Assembly: GCA_023229545.1 (NCBI GenBank)
Contig: JALNZB010000009.1
Span: forward strand, 29,367 to 93,366
Origin: Sulfuritalea sp.
Lineage (GTDB): Bacteria > Pseudomonadota > Gammaproteobacteria > Burkholderiales > Rhodocyclaceae
Reading direction: 5' to 3'
Length of the DNA: 64,000 nt
Part shown: positions 35,893 through 45,133 of the stretch, piece after piece
Position numbering within the stretch: the stretch's first letter is position 1
Layout of the letters: the number at the start of each line of letters is the position of its first letter
Made by a program: the position numbers and the translations under genes
Notes under the pieces: model-generated
The model's input: the letters and a program-made list of their open reading frames with translations, nothing else
The model's database searches: none
Told to the model about the DNA's origin: nothing

Positions 35893-36969
35893 ATGCATCT
35901 GCTGGTCGATATTTCGGCGCACGGCCTCGGTCATCTGGCGCAGACCGCACCGGTACTGGATGCGCTCCAGACGCTGGCGCCCAGGCTGCGCCTGACGGTG
36001 CGCAGTGCGCTGCCGCGCGAGCGGCTGGCGCGGCGCATCGGCGGCGACTTCGCGCACGTGCCGGAGGCGCGCGACTTCGGCTTCATCATGTACAACGCGG
36101 TGGATATCGATTTCGCCGCCAGCGCGCAGCGCTATCGCGAGTTTCATGCCGACTGGGCGCGGCGGGTGGCGGCCGAGGCCGACTGGCTGCGACGACACGA
36201 GGTCGACGCGCTGCTGACCAATGTCGCCTACCTGCCGCTGGCGGCGGCGCGCGCCGCCGCCATTCCATCTGCATGCATGTGCTCGCTCAACTGGGCCGAT
36301 CTGTTTGCCCACTATTTCGGCGACGAACCATGGGCCGCAGAAATTCATGCCCAGATGCTGGATGCCTACAACGCGGGCCGGGGTTTTCTGCGCCTGACGC
36401 CGGGCCTGCCGATGGCGGAAGTACGGCGGCGGCAGGACATTGCGCCGATCGCGAGAATAGGCCGCCGTGATCGCGCTCGGGTAGCGCGGCTGATCGATCT
36501 CAAGGAAAACGAGCGCTGGATTCTGCTGGCCATGGGCGGCATGCCGTTTCGGCTGCCCATGGAAAACTGGCCGCAGACGCCCGGCCTGAACTGGCTGGTG
36601 CCGGACGAATGGAAGATGGTGCGCGACGATGTGCGCTGTTTCGACGTACCCGGCCTGGATTTCAGCGACCTGCTCGCCAGCGTCGATGCGGTGGTGACCA
36701 AACCCGGCTATGGCACCTTTGTCGAGGCCGCCGCGTGCGGCATCCCGATCCTGTATCTGCAACGCGACGACTGGCCGGAAACGCCTCACTTCGCGGCGTG
36801 GCTCGCGCTGCATGCGCGGGCGCAAGTGCTGACGCGCGAGCGACTCGTTGCGGGTGATTTCATCGATGAACTGCACCGGCTCTGGGAAATACCCTTGCCC
36901 GCCGCGCCGCTGGCCGATGGTGCCGACGAAGCGGCGCTCTGGCTGGTGACTGCATTGGGGCTGGCCTGA
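35893..36969 (+). CDS. MurG/GT1-like glycosyltransferase family protein
   Basis: A 358-residue soluble protein of the GT-B fold. The N-terminus has a glycine/histidine loop after the first strand (LVDISAHGLGHLAQTAPVLD), as in MurG-like enzymes and the N-terminal part of L-arabinokinase-type proteins. The C-terminal nucleotide-sugar site motif is present: VDAVVTKPGYGTFVEAAACG, then IPILYLQRDDWPE. Substrate and product are unknown. It stands alone between tetR and rpsU. Its only unusual neighbour is a dispersed repeat upstream. Confidence 0.7.
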   Translation: MHLLVDISAHGLGHLAQTAPVLDALQTLAPRLRLTVRSALPRERLARRIGGDFAHVPEARDFGFIMYNAVDIDFAASAQRYREFHADWARRVAAEADWLRRHEVDALLTNVAYLPLAAARAAAIPSACMCSLNWADLFAHYFGDEPWAAEIHAQMLDAYNAGRGFLRLTPGLPMAEVRRRQDIAPIARIGRRDRARVARLIDLKENERWILLAMGGMPFRLPMENWPQTPGLNWLVPDEWKMVRDDVRCFDVPGLDFSDLLASVDAVVTKPGYGTFVEAAACGIPILYLQRDDWPETPHFAAWLALHARAQVLTRERLVAGDFIDELHRLWEIPLPAAPLADGADEAALWLVTALGLA

Positions 36970-36986
36970 AGCCCGCTTTGAAACGA

Positions 36987-37014
36987 TTGACATCAATGGC
37001 AAAGCGTTTAGAAT
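36987..37014 (+). promoter_or_regulatory. rpsU promoter
   Basis: A perfect -35 TTGACA (36987-36992) and a near-perfect -10 TAGAAT (37009-37014) are 16 bases apart, ending 33 bases before the rpsU start codon. This is the strongest sigma-70-type promoter in the window and fits the macromolecular-synthesis operon. Confidence 0.75.
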
Positions 37015-37047
37015 GCGCGCCTTTCCCGCCTCTCCAGGATAATTGCA

Positions 37048-37260
37048 ATGCCGGGTATTCGCCTCAAGGAAAACGAGCCGTTTGAAGTCGCGATCCGTCG
37101 CTTCAAGCGCGCCATCGAGAAGACAGGTCTGCTCACCGAACTGCGCGCACGCGAGTTCTACGAGAAGCCCACCACCGAGCGCAAGCGCAAGGCGGCGGCG
37201 GCAGTCAAGCGCCATCACAAGCGCATTCGCAGCCAGCTTCTGCCGCCCAAGATGTATTGA
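37048..37260 (+). CDS. rpsU: 30S ribosomal protein S21
   Basis: A 70-residue basic protein starting [20 protein letters not shown] and ending LPPKMY, a standard S21. It binds the 3' end of 16S rRNA and helps translation initiation. First gene of the rpsU-yqeY-dnaG-rpoD set, with its own strong promoter and two terminator-like hairpins before yqeY, which would keep rpsU expression higher than that of dnaG and rpoD. Confidence 0.97.
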   Translation: MPGIRLKENEPFEVAIRRFKRAIEKTGLLTELRAREFYEKPTTERKRKAAAAVKRHHKRIRSQLLPPKMY

Positions 37261-37263
37261 GCC

Positions 37264-37285
37264 AGCGGCGTGGTTCGCCGCTTTT
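37264..37285 (+). terminator. terminator-like hairpin after rpsU (1)
   Basis: AGCGGCG-TGGTT-CGCCGCT followed by TTT, starting three bases after the rpsU stop. The T tract is short, so it may act as a partial terminator or stabilise the rpsU mRNA. Confidence 0.5.
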
Positions 37286-37325
37286 GCGCGAACCATTCAG
37301 CGTTGCTTGATCGCTTGACAATGAG

Positions 37326-37347
37326 AACCGCCACCAGGCGGTTTTTG
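37326..37347 (+). terminator. terminator-like hairpin between rpsU and yqeY (2)
   Basis: AACCGCC-ACCA-GGCGGTT with the T run TTTTT at the 3' side, 20 bases before the yqeY start. A good intrinsic terminator shape; read-through would allow dnaG and rpoD expression. Confidence 0.65.
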
Positions 37348-37369
37348 TGTTTATGCAAAGGATGATTTG

Positions 37370-37819
37370 ATGACACTCGAAACGCGCATCGACGATGACT
37401 GGAAAGCCGCCATGAAGGCCGGCGAGCGGGCCAAAAAGGATGCCCTGAGCCTGCTGCGCGCCGCCATCAAGCAGAAGCGGGTCGACGAGAAAGTGGTGAT
37501 AGACGATGCCGCGGTGATTGCCGTGATCGAGAAGATGCTGAAACAGCGCAAGGATTCGATCACCCAGTACGAAGCCGCCAAGCGCCAGGATCTGGCGGAT
37601 ATCGAAAAGTTCGAGGTTTCGGTGCTGGCGGCTTACATGCCGCAAGGTCTTTCCGCCGCCGAGATCGAGGCAATCGTAACCGCCGCCGTCGCCCAATCCG
37701 GCGCCAAGGCCCCGTCCGACATGGGCAAGGTGATCGCGCTGGTCAAGCCCCAGGTGGCCGGTCGCGCCGACATGGGCGAAGTCTCGAAACTGGTCAAGGC
37801 GAAACTCGCAGGGGCATAA
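37370..37819 (+). CDS. yqeY: GatB/YqeY domain protein
   Basis: A 149-residue protein of the YqeY family, related to the C-terminal tRNA-binding domain of GatB. Signatures: DDWKAAMKAGERAKKDALSL, LRAAIKQKRVDE, YEAAKRQDLADIEKFE, AYMPQGLSAAEIEAIV and a C-terminal GRADMGEVSKLVKAKL. It may promote Asn/Gln-tRNA amidation, though this is not proven for stand-alone members. ATG is preferred over an adjacent upstream TTG. It lies in its usual place between rpsU and dnaG. Confidence 0.92.
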   Translation: MTLETRIDDDWKAAMKAGERAKKDALSLLRAAIKQKRVDEKVVIDDAAVIAVIEKMLKQRKDSITQYEAAKRQDLADIEKFEVSVLAAYMPQGLSAAEIEAIVTAAVAQSGAKAPSDMGKVIALVKPQVAGRADMGEVSKLVKAKLAGA

Positions 37820-37826
37820 TCGCCCT

Positions 37827-39578
37827 GTGATCCCAGAAAGCTTCGTCCAGGAACTGCTCGCCCGCATCGACATCGTCGATGTCGTCGAACGTTACGTCCC
37901 GTTGCGCAAGTCGGGCGCCAATTTCAGCGCCTGCTGCCCGTTCCATTCCGAGAAAACCCCATCCTTCACGGTCAGTCCGTCGAAGCAGTTCTATCACTGC
38001 TTCGGTTGCGGCGCCCACGGCAGCGCCATCGGCTTCCTGATGCAACACGCCGGCATCGGCTTCATCGAAGCCGTCGAGGATCTGGCCTCTTCCGCCGGAA
38101 TGCAGGTGCCGCACGAAGAACGCAACGCCACGATCCGGGCCAGGAAGGCGCCGCTGACCGAACTGATGGCGCGCGCCATGCACTTCTATCGCGAGCAGTT
38201 GAAGGCTTCGCCGAAGGCCATCGACTACCTCAAGAACCGCGGCCTGACGGGTGAAATCGCCGCGAAATTCGCTCTCGGCTACGCCCCCGACGGCTGGCAA
38301 GGTCTGCAACAGGTCTTTTCCGACTATAGCGACCCGGCGCTGGTCGAATGCGGCCTGGTCATCGTCAATGAGCAGGGCCGCCGCTACGACCGCTTCCGCG
38401 ACCGGGTAATGTTTCCCATCCTCGACCAGCGCGGCAACGTGATCGGCTTCGGCGGCCGGGTGATCGGCGAAGGAGAGCCGAAGTACCTGAATTCGCCGGA
38501 AACGCCACTGTTCGAGAAAGGCCGCGAACTCTACGGCCTGCCGCAAGCGCGCAAGGCCATCCAGGAAGCGGACACCGTACTGGTGGTCGAGGGCTACATG
38601 GACGTCGTCGGACTGGTTCAAAACGGCGTCGGAAACGTGGTTGCCACTTTGGGCACCGCCGCCACCGACGCGAACGTGCAAAAACTGCTGAAACAGGCCA
38701 ACCGCGTGGTGTTCTGCTTTGACCGCGACAGCGCAGGCGACCGCGCCGCGTGGCGCGCCATGGAAGTGAGCCTGAGCCACCTGGCCGACAACAAGACCGT
38801 TGAAATTCTCCAGATGCCCGGCAATCAGGATCCGGACGAATTCATCCGCGAGCACGGCAAGGAGGCCTTTGTCCAGCAGACCCGCAGCGCGACCCGCCTC
38901 AGCGAATTTCTCCTGCGGGAACTGGTCAAGCAAACCAATCCCAGCACCGCCGAGGGTCGCGCCATGCTGGTGCATGCAGCAAAACCCCTGTTGCAGAAGA
39001 TGGCCGCGCCGATCCTGCGAGTGCAACTAACCAAGGAAATCGCCCAACGCGCGCAGGTGTCGCAAGCCGAAGTCGAGGCGCAATGCGGCCTCAAGCCGCT
39101 GGCGCGCAGCCGCTACGCCCCGGCGCAGATGAAACAGCGACCGGTGCCATCTTCCATCGAATACAAGCTGCTGCAGATCGTGCTGCACAAGCCGGAATGG
39201 GCCGCGCGCCTGCCGCTGGAACTGATTGATCGCGAACGCGTGGAAGGCGAGGCGCTGAGTGCCATCGCCGATGCCATCGACCATGGCGAGTTGCCCGCCG
39301 GCGGCTTCGGCCTGCTGCTGGAATTCTTCCGCAATACCCCGTACGAGTCACTGATTGCCGCCATCGCCGCCAACATGGTGGAAGAAGTCGATCTCGGCGC
39401 GCTCGAAACCGTGTTCAATGACTGCGTAGCGCACCTGCGTCAGGCGACGCTCACCGCCGAGGTCGAACGTCTCAATGCGCGCGCCAACGAAGGGGGCTTG
39501 AATCAGGAAGAGAAGCGACGGCTCACCGAGTTACTGGCGAAGAAGCGACCGGCCTCGACGACCGGTACCTCGATCTGA
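37827..39578 (+). CDS. dnaG: DNA primase DnaG
   Basis: A 583-residue primase with GTG start seven bases after yqeY. It has the N-terminal CHC2 zinc domain (CCPFHSEKTPSF; FYHCFGCGAHG), the catalytic TOPRIM core with Glu in VVEGYMD (near residue 254) and DxD in FDRDSAGDRA, and a C-terminal helicase-binding domain. It makes RNA primers for replication together with DnaB. Length and motifs are normal. It is followed by rpoD. Confidence 0.97.
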   Translation: MIPESFVQELLARIDIVDVVERYVPLRKSGANFSACCPFHSEKTPSFTVSPSKQFYHCFGCGAHGSAIGFLMQHAGIGFIEAVEDLASSAGMQVPHEERNATIRARKAPLTELMARAMHFYREQLKASPKAIDYLKNRGLTGEIAAKFALGYAPDGWQGLQQVFSDYSDPALVECGLVIVNEQGRRYDRFRDRVMFPILDQRGNVIGFGGRVIGEGEPKYLNSPETPLFEKGRELYGLPQARKAIQEADTVLVVEGYMDVVGLVQNGVGNVVATLGTAATDANVQKLLKQANRVVFCFDRDSAGDRAAWRAMEVSLSHLADNKTVEILQMPGNQDPDEFIREHGKEAFVQQTRSATRLSEFLLRELVKQTNPSTAEGRAMLVHAAKPLLQKMAAPILRVQLTKEIAQRAQVSQAEVEAQCGLKPLARSRYAPAQMKQRPVPSSIEYKLLQIVLHKPEWAARLPLELIDRERVEGEALSAIADAIDHGELPAGGFGLLLEFFRNTPYESLIAAIAANMVEEVDLGALETVFNDCVAHLRQATLTAEVERLNARANEGGLNQEEKRRLTELLAKKRPASTTGTSI

Positions 39579-39585
39579 TATACTT
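39556..39585 (+). promoter_or_regulatory. possible internal promoter for rpoD
   Basis: An extended -10, TGATATACT (39577-39585), straddles the end of dnaG, with a weak -35 (TCGACG, 39556-39561) 18 bases upstream. Internal rpoD promoters inside or after dnaG are known in other bacteria. The leader to the rpoD start would be about 105 bases. Confidence 0.4.
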
Positions 39586-39696
39586 AACGGTTCCCCAGCG
39601 CTTTTCCGGCGCGCTGAGTCGATCTGTCCGCGCACGTCGCGGCGTTTCCGTTTTTGACAGCGCCGCGCCGCAATAGCGTTCCAGCCGAGGATAGTC

Positions 39697-41826
39697 ATGT
39701 CGAAGGAAATCGCCAAGCAGAGCAAGTCGAAGGCCGCCGCCAAACCGGTCGCGAAGAAGGCCGCGCCGACCAAAAAGCCCGTCCCCGCCAAAGCTCCTGT
39801 AAAGACCGCCCCTGCCAAGACCGCGAAGTCCGAGGTGCCTGTAGCCAAAGCCATCGAGCCGACTTCCGTGGCGACCAAACCCGCACCCCAGCCAGTAGCC
39901 GCAAAATCGGCCGCCAAGGCCATCGCCGAGTCGCGCGGGCGAAAGGGCAGGGAAAAACTGATCGCTCCCGAAGCAAAGCTGGTCGATCTGGACACCAAGC
40001 GCACGCGATTGAAGAACCTCATCGCGCTGGGCAAGGAGCGCGGCTACCTGACGTATGCCGAGATCAACGACCATCTGCCCGACGATCTGGTGGATGCGGA
40101 GCAGATCGAATCGATCATCTCCACCTTCAACGACATGAGCATTCAGGTGTTCGACGAAGCACCTGCCGTTGATGATCTGCTGCTCAACGAGACAGCGCCG
40201 GCTCCGGTAGACGTGGCCGAGGTCGAGGAAGAAGCGGAACAGGCGCTGTCCACCGTCGATTCCGAATTTGGCCGTACCACCGACCCGGTGCGTATGTACA
40301 TGCGTGAAATGGGCTCGGTCGAACTCCTCACCCGCGAAGGCGAAATCGAAATCGCCAAGCGCATCGAGGACGGCCTCAAGCACATGATCATGGCGATTTC
40401 CGCCTGTCCCACCACTATCGCCGAGATGCTGGAAACGGCCGGCAGGGTGGCGCGCGATGAAATGCGCATCGACGAACTGGTCGATGGCTTGATCGATCCG
40501 AATGCCGCAGGCGAGGACATCGAGGCGCTGGCCGAAGACGAAGAACTTGAAGTCGAAGAGGATACCGAGGACGACGACGACGGCAGCGCGCGAATTTCCG
40601 CCTCCCTGCTGCAACTCAAGCAGGATGCCCTGGAGCGCTTTTCGATCATTCATGCCCTGTTTGCCAGGCTGCAACCGACGCTGGCGAAGAAGGGTTCGCA
40701 GGACAAGGGCTATCTGCGTTTGCAGAAGCAGATTTCCGACGAACTGATGAACATCCGCTTCACCGCCAAGTCGATCGAGCGCCTGTGCGACTCGGTGCGC
40801 GGCATGGTCGAGGCGGTGCGCAGCCACGAACGCAAGATCCTGCATCTTTGCGTGGATAAGGCGCACATGCCGCGTGCGCAGTTCATCAAGACCTTCCCCG
40901 GTCACGAGACCGACATGGAATGGCTCAAGCACGAAGTACAGTCGGGCAAGCCCTACTGCACGCAGTTGATGCGTGCCGCGCCGAACATCCTCGAAGAACA
41001 GCAGAGGTTGATCGACCTGCAAAACCGTATCGGCATTCCGCTGAAGGAACTCAAGGATATCAACAAGCAGATGTCCACCGGCGAAGCCAAGGCCCGCCGC
41101 GCCAAGCGCGAGATGACCGAGGCCAACCTGCGCCTGGTGATCTCCATCGCCAAGAAGTACACCAATCGCGGCCTGCAATTCCTCGACCTGATCCAGGAAG
41201 GCAACATCGGCCTGATGAAGGCAGTGGACAAGTTCGAATACCGTCGCGGCTACAAGTTCTCGACCTATGCCACATGGTGGATTCGGCAGGCGATTACGCG
41301 CTCGATCGCGGATCAGGCGCGCACCATCCGTATCCCGGTGCACATGATCGAGACCATCAACAAGATGAATCGCATCAGCCGTCAGATCCTCCAGGAGACC
41401 GGTCTGGAGCCGGACCCGGCGACGCTGGCGGTGAAGATGGAAATGCCCGAGGAAAAGATTCGCAAAATCCTCAAGATTTCCAAGGAACCGATTTCCATGG
41501 AAACGCCAATCGGCGACGACGACGATTCCCATTTGGGCGATTTCATCGAGGATCAGGGGACGCTGTCGCCGGGCGACGCGGCGCTGTTCGCCAGCTTGCG
41601 CGAGGTGACCAAGGAGGTGCTGGACAGCCTCACGCCGCGCGAAGCCAAGGTGCTGCGGATGCGCTTCGGCATCGAAATGAACACCGATCACACACTGGAA
41701 GAAGTTGGCAAGCAGTTCGATGTGACCCGCGAACGCATTCGCCAGATCGAAGCCAAGGCATTGCGCAAGCTGCGTCACCCGACCCGGTCGGAAAAACTTC
41801 GCAGCTTTCTCGATTCCGAAACCTGA
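39697..41826 (+). CDS. rpoD: RNA polymerase sigma factor RpoD (sigma-70)
   Basis: A 709-residue primary sigma factor. Region 1.1 is at about 95-170, 1.2 has [20 protein letters not shown], region 2 has [20 protein letters not shown] and [17 protein letters not shown], and region 4 has [20 protein letters not shown] and the [23 protein letters not shown]. The first 85 residues are an extra lysine/alanine/proline-rich tail (for example [20 protein letters not shown]), seen in many betaproteobacteria. A strongly acidic patch ([17 protein letters not shown]) lies in the non-conserved region. Confidence 0.97.
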   Translation: MSKEIAKQSKSKAAAKPVAKKAAPTKKPVPAKAPVKTAPAKTAKSEVPVAKAIEPTSVATKPAPQPVAAKSAAKAIAESRGRKGREKLIAPEAKLVDLDTKRTRLKNLIALGKERGYLTYAEINDHLPDDLVDAEQIESIISTFNDMSIQVFDEAPAVDDLLLNETAPAPVDVAEVEEEAEQALSTVDSEFGRTTDPVRMYMREMGSVELLTREGEIEIAKRIEDGLKHMIMAISACPTTIAEMLETAGRVARDEMRIDELVDGLIDPNAAGEDIEALAEDEELEVEEDTEDDDDGSARISASLLQLKQDALERFSIIHALFARLQPTLAKKGSQDKGYLRLQKQISDELMNIRFTAKSIERLCDSVRGMVEAVRSHERKILHLCVDKAHMPRAQFIKTFPGHETDMEWLKHEVQSGKPYCTQLMRAAPNILEEQQRLIDLQNRIGIPLKELKDINKQMSTGEAKARRAKREMTEANLRLVISIAKKYTNRGLQFLDLIQEGNIGLMKAVDKFEYRRGYKFSTYATWWIRQAITRSIADQARTIRIPVHMIETINKMNRISRQILQETGLEPDPATLAVKMEMPEEKIRKILKISKEPISMETPIGDDDDSHLGDFIEDQGTLSPGDAALFASLREVTKEVLDSLTPREAKVLRMRFGIEMNTDHTLEEVGKQFDVTRERIRQIEAKALRKLRHPTRSEKLRSFLDSET

Positions 41827-41848
41827 TCGCGCACTACCAACGGCTCAT

Positions 41849-41871
41849 GCAACGCGGGCCGTTGCGGTTTT
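41849..41871 (+). terminator. terminator-like hairpin after rpoD
   Basis: GCAACG-CGGGC-CGTTGC followed by GGTTTT, 23 bases after the rpoD stop and just before the tRNA gene. Confidence 0.45.
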
Positions 41872-41876
41872 ACGAA

Positions 41877-41952
41877 GGGCCTGTAGCTCAATGGTTAGAG
41901 CAGAGGACTCATAATCCTTTGGTTGCGAGTTCGAGTCTCGCTGGGCCCACCA
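41877..41952 (+). tRNA. tRNA-Ile2 (anticodon CAU, lysidine-modified)
   Basis: A 76-nt cloverleaf: acceptor GGGCCTG pairs with TGGGCCC, D arm TAGCTCAATGGTTAGAGCA, anticodon stem AGGA/TCCT with loop CTCATAA, T arm GCGAG-TTCGAGT-CTCGC, and an encoded CCA end. The CAT anticodon is not in an initiator or elongator Met context; the D arm, anticodon arm and overall sequence resemble E. coli ileX, whose C34 is changed to lysidine by TilS to read AUA. Two wobble pairs (T6-G67, G7-T66) lie at the base of the acceptor stem. Confidence 0.88.
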
Positions 41953-42081
41953 GCACTTCGAGGGGGTTGGCAGAAAGTTACGGCTGATCCATTTCCCGTC
42001 GTTACAGACGGCAGGCACTTGGTAATTTTTTTAATGCAGGTGGTGGATTCCATGCTTTCACCTTCAGGCGGAGCACTTGAT

Positions 42082-42327
42082 ATGCAAGAAATCATGCAAT
42101 ACCTCAAAGACAATGGTCAGCGCTTCGACTCGGAAATTGCCGCCGCGACAGGTATCTCGCTGGCGAAAGTGCGTCGTTCAATTTCCGACTTGTCGGCACG
42201 CGGCGAGATTTCCAAATGCAGCGTGACCCGTTTCAACAATGGCGAGAAAATCGAAGCCGTGCTGTGCCGGGTAGCGGGATACATTCCGCCCAAAAGCCCC
42301 GGCCGGAAGCCAGGCGCGTCGAGCTGA
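42082..42327 (+). CDS. small winged-helix DNA-binding protein
   Basis: An 81-residue protein. The ATG at 42082 has a GGAG site eight bases upstream, better than the ATG ten codons earlier. The helix-turn-helix is seen in IMQYLKDNGQRFDSEIAAAT, then GISLAKVRRSISDLSARGEI, followed by wing strands (KCSVTRFNNGEKIEAVLCRV). It resembles ArcR/FaeA-like or transcriptional-regulator wHTH domains. The basic tail ends PGRKPGASS. Target genes are unknown; the next gene encodes a patatin-like lipoprotein. Confidence 0.7.
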   Translation: MQEIMQYLKDNGQRFDSEIAAATGISLAKVRRSISDLSARGEISKCSVTRFNNGEKIEAVLCRVAGYIPPKSPGRKPGASS

Positions 42328-42374
42328 CTGTCTCGCGTCGCTGAAACAGGGACAGCGCCCATAGTCAGACTGCC

Positions 42375-43271
42375 ATGCCCGCTGTTCTTCGCTTTCTGCT
42401 TGTCATTTTTGCCGTAGCGTTTCTGCACGGCTGCGCTTTGCTGGGCGAAAAGCCGGCACCTCCGCCAGCACCCATACCCGTCAAGATCGGTTTTGCCCTC
42501 GGCGGCGGCGCGGCGCGCGGCTTCGCGCATATCGGCGTCATCAAGGCGCTTGAGGCGCAGGGCATCGTGCCGGACATCGTAGTCGGTACCAGCGCCGGTG
42601 CCGTGGTCGGTGCGCTCTACTCGTCCGGGCTTTCCGGATTTCAAATGCAGAAGGTGGCCATGGACATGGACGAAGGCCAGATCGGCGACTGGTCCCTGCC
42701 CGATCGCGGCGTGTTCAAGGGCGAAGCCCTGCAAAACTTCGTTAATAAAGCGGTGGGCCATCGACCGCTGGAAAAACTGCCGCGCAGCTTTGCCGTCGTC
42801 GCCACGGACTTGAAGAGCGGCGAATCCGTCCTCTTTCGCACCGGCAACACCGGCATGGCGGTGCGCGCGTCGTCGGCCGTGCCCGGCGTGTTTCAGCCGG
42901 TGAGCATCAATGGCCGCGACTATGTCGATGGCGGCCTGGTCAGCCCGATACCGGTGCGCGCCGCGCGCAGTCTGGGCGCCAACTTCGTGATCGCGGTGGA
43001 CATTTCCGTCAATCCGCGCGACGCACGCACATCGAGCACAGTCGACGTGCTGCTGCAAACCTTCGCCATCATGGGCCAGTCGATCAGCCGCTACGAGAAG
43101 ACGGAGGCGGACATCGTGATTCGTCCGATTACCGCCGAATTGCCCGCCACCGACTTTGCCGGCCGCCACCGCGCCGTACTCGAGGGCGAAAAAGCCGCCG
43201 CAGCGGCAATGCCTGAAATCAAGGAGCGACTGGCGCGTCTGCGCGGCAAGTCGGTTGTGGAAGCACGCTGA
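42375..43271 (+). CDS. patatin-like phospholipase, predicted lipoprotein (RssA-like)
   Basis: A 298-residue protein. The N-terminus has a signal with lipobox FLHGC (Cys21) and a proline-rich linker, then the patatin domain: oxyanion loop GFALGGGAARGFAHIG, nucleophile Ser in GTSAGAVVGALY, and catalytic Asp in YVDGGLVSPIPV. The catalytic Ser/Asp dyad is complete, so it should hydrolyse acyl esters of (phospho)lipids, anchored in a membrane facing the periplasm. It is convergent with the lipid-transport operon that follows. Confidence 0.9.
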   Translation: MPAVLRFLLVIFAVAFLHGCALLGEKPAPPPAPIPVKIGFALGGGAARGFAHIGVIKALEAQGIVPDIVVGTSAGAVVGALYSSGLSGFQMQKVAMDMDEGQIGDWSLPDRGVFKGEALQNFVNKAVGHRPLEKLPRSFAVVATDLKSGESVLFRTGNTGMAVRASSAVPGVFQPVSINGRDYVDGGLVSPIPVRAARSLGANFVIAVDISVNPRDARTSSTVDVLLQTFAIMGQSISRYEKTEADIVIRPITAELPATDFAGRHRAVLEGEKAAAAAMPEIKERLARLRGKSVVEAR

Positions 43272-43337
43272 ATCCGGTCGCCGGTTGTCTGGGGTTTGCC
43301 GGGTATTTTGACGATTCCCGTGCTTGAAACGCCATGG

Positions 43338-44144
43338 CTATCTGGATGCATTGCCCGCCCGCGCCTGTCGCACCTCTTCCAGTCGCGCCAGATAAGCCGC
43401 TTGGGCCGCCATGTCCCTGGCGGCGAGTGCGGCGCGGGCAAGAACTTCGAGATCCTGCGCGATCCTGGCCGGTTGACCGAGCGACTTGTCGATGCTCAAG
43501 GCATTCTCCAGCGACTGCCGGGCGGCCGGAAAGTCGCCGAGCGCCAGATGGGCTTCGCCTTGTACCCGGAACAGATTGGCAACTTCCATCTGATTGCCGT
43601 GGCTCAGAAAGCGCGCGATGGCGGATGTTGCGAGCTGGGCGGCGACGCCGGCCTCGCCCTTTTCCAGCATCAGCCGCGCGTGCAGGCTGTCGATGCCGAT
43701 GGCCGCCTCGCATGCGGCCTGGCACTGCTCGCGCAATGCCTGCAAGCGCGCCAGTGCCTCGTCGCGCCGGTCGAGATCGGACAGCAGCACGGTGGCCAGC
43801 AAGTCCATTTCGCGCGCGGTCCTGGCGGGAATGTTACCGCGATGCCAAGAGGATATTGATTCGAGTACTTTCAGCGCGTCGGCGCTGGCGCCCGATTCAC
43901 GCGAAACGCAGGCCAGATTGATCGACATGACGGCGACGCCTTCGCTGTCTTCGATGCGCTTCGCGTCCGTCAGCGCCTGCTCGAACAGGCGCGCGGCGCG
44001 CGGCAGGTCGCCTTTGCGATAGGCGGCCTGGCCCTGTTGCCCCAGATCGATCACCTGCTGTGCGCGCGGCGGACGTTCCTTGATCTTCTCCCCGGCGCAG
44101 CCGGCGAGCGTTGCCACCAGAATCAGCCAGACGGCCCGCTTCAT
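43338..44144 (-). CDS. TPR-like periplasmic lipoprotein at the end of the Mla-type operon
   Basis: A 268-residue lipoprotein: signal MKRAVWLILVATLAG with lipobox LAGC. The body is helical repeats of TPR type (GQAAYRKGDLPRAARLFEQA; ALARLQALREQ; ANLFRVQGEAHLALGDFPAA; AARAALAARDMAAQAAYLAR). It overlaps the MlaD-like gene as ATGA and so is coupled to it. A role in the periplasmic part of the lipid transporter, replacing the MlaC/MlaB function, is a guess from context. Confidence 0.75.
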   Translation of the reverse strand: MKRAVWLILVATLAGCAGEKIKERPPRAQQVIDLGQQGQAAYRKGDLPRAARLFEQALTDAKRIEDSEGVAVMSINLACVSRESGASADALKVLESISSWHRGNIPARTAREMDLLATVLLSDLDRRDEALARLQALREQCQAACEAAIGIDSLHARLMLEKGEAGVAAQLATSAIARFLSHGNQMEVANLFRVQGEAHLALGDFPAARQSLENALSIDKSLGQPARIAQDLEVLARAALAARDMAAQAAYLARLEEVRQARAGNASR

Positions 44145-45133
44145 TTGGCGAACTCCTGAGCTGTCGGCGGCAGGCGACCGGTATCGACGCCGATGGATTC
44201 GACAACGGGCTCATCAACAAACAGCCGCATCAGCCAACTGCGCTTCGCGCCGCGCGCCATGTCGGATACATCGCTGGCGACGCCCTGCCCTTCCGCAATC
44301 AACCCCGGCGCCGCGCCGCGTATCTCACGCACGATCTCCGCCCCATCCGCCGTCGCGGCGCGCACGTTCTTCAGCGTGGCATGGGCATCGTCGAGCAATT
44401 CGGCGGAGCGACGCTCGGCGGAATCGGCCACGGCATGCGCCGACTTCATCGTCGCTTCGCCTTCGCCCAGAATCCTGTCCACTTTTGCATCCACGCGGTT
44501 CAGCATCTTCCCGGCCTGCCGCACCGATGCGGCGACATCGCCAGTGACCGCCCTGAAATCCGCGATCAGCGGCTTGACGCCGCCCTGTTCATCGTTGAGC
44601 GCATGCAGCAGTGCGCGCGCTTCATCGGCCACCGGCAGGACGCGGGTCTCGACGGTGGCGGCCAGATCGCCAAGGCCGCCACCCGTGGCCAGCATGATGG
44701 ATTCGCCGGACGCCATGGGCCGCGCGCTATCGGTGCCGGGCAGAATTTCTATGATGCGCTCGCCGATCACGCCTTCCTGCGCCAGCCGCGCGCGCGAGCC
44801 GCTGGGAATATGCGCGAGGTACTCGGCGTCGATGCGCGCCTCGAACTTGACGCGCCGGGCCTGACCGGCACTGGCTGGAATGAAGTGGACGGCCGAGACG
44901 GCGCCGATCGGGAAGCCCATCAGCTTGATGCGGGTGCCGATGGCGACGCCGTCGGCCGTCGGCGCATAGAAATCCAGTTGCGCCCGGCGCACGAAGTAGC
45001 CCTGCTTGAACGTGACGCCGGCCACCAGCAGCAGTAAGCCGAAAATCGCGGGCAGGATGAAGCGCCAGGCCCGCCGGCGCACGGTCGGTCGGTCGAGAAG
45101 TTCCGCAAAGTCGTCAGGCAAGGACGGTTTCAT
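44141..45133 (-). CDS. MlaD-like MCE domain lipid-binding protein
   Basis: A 330-residue protein with one N-terminal membrane helix (FILPAIFGLLLLVAGVTF) and a single MCE domain (YFVRRAQLDFYAPTADGVAI; GTRIKLMGFPIGAVSAVHF; ILPGTDSA). The C-terminal half is long helix (VADSAERRSAELLDDAHATL). MCE proteins form hexameric rings that carry lipids between membranes. It overlaps the preceding ATPase-like gene by 20 bases. It is longer than E. coli MlaD. Confidence 0.87.
   Translation of the reverse strand: MKPSLPDDFAELLDRPTVRRRAWRFILPAIFGLLLLVAGVTFKQGYFVRRAQLDFYAPTADGVAIGTRIKLMGFPIGAVSAVHFIPASAGQARRVKFEARIDAEYLAHIPSGSRARLAQEGVIGERIIEILPGTDSARPMASGESIMLATGGGLGDLAATVETRVLPVADEARALLHALNDEQGGVKPLIADFRAVTGDVAASVRQAGKMLNRVDAKVDRILGEGEATMKSAHAVADSAERRSAELLDDAHATLKNVRAATADGAEIVREIRGAAPGLIAEGQGVASDVSDMARGAKRSWLMRLFVDEPVVESIGVDTGRLPPTAQEFAK

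Noticed and set aside
35035..37296. A 753-codon minus-strand frame extending tetR
   Set aside because: Upstream of the TetR start it only mirrors the glycosyltransferase-like and rpsU genes.
41997..42012. Hairpin CCGTC-N6-GACGG after the tRNA gene
   Set aside because: The T run follows only about 16 bases later, so it was not called as an intrinsic terminator.
43879..43892. A 12-13-base match to the start of the dispersed repeat in the TPR lipoprotein gene
   Set aside because: The match stops halfway and can arise from GC-rich codons; the same caution applies to 11173-11185 and 5061-5075, which were not listed as copies.
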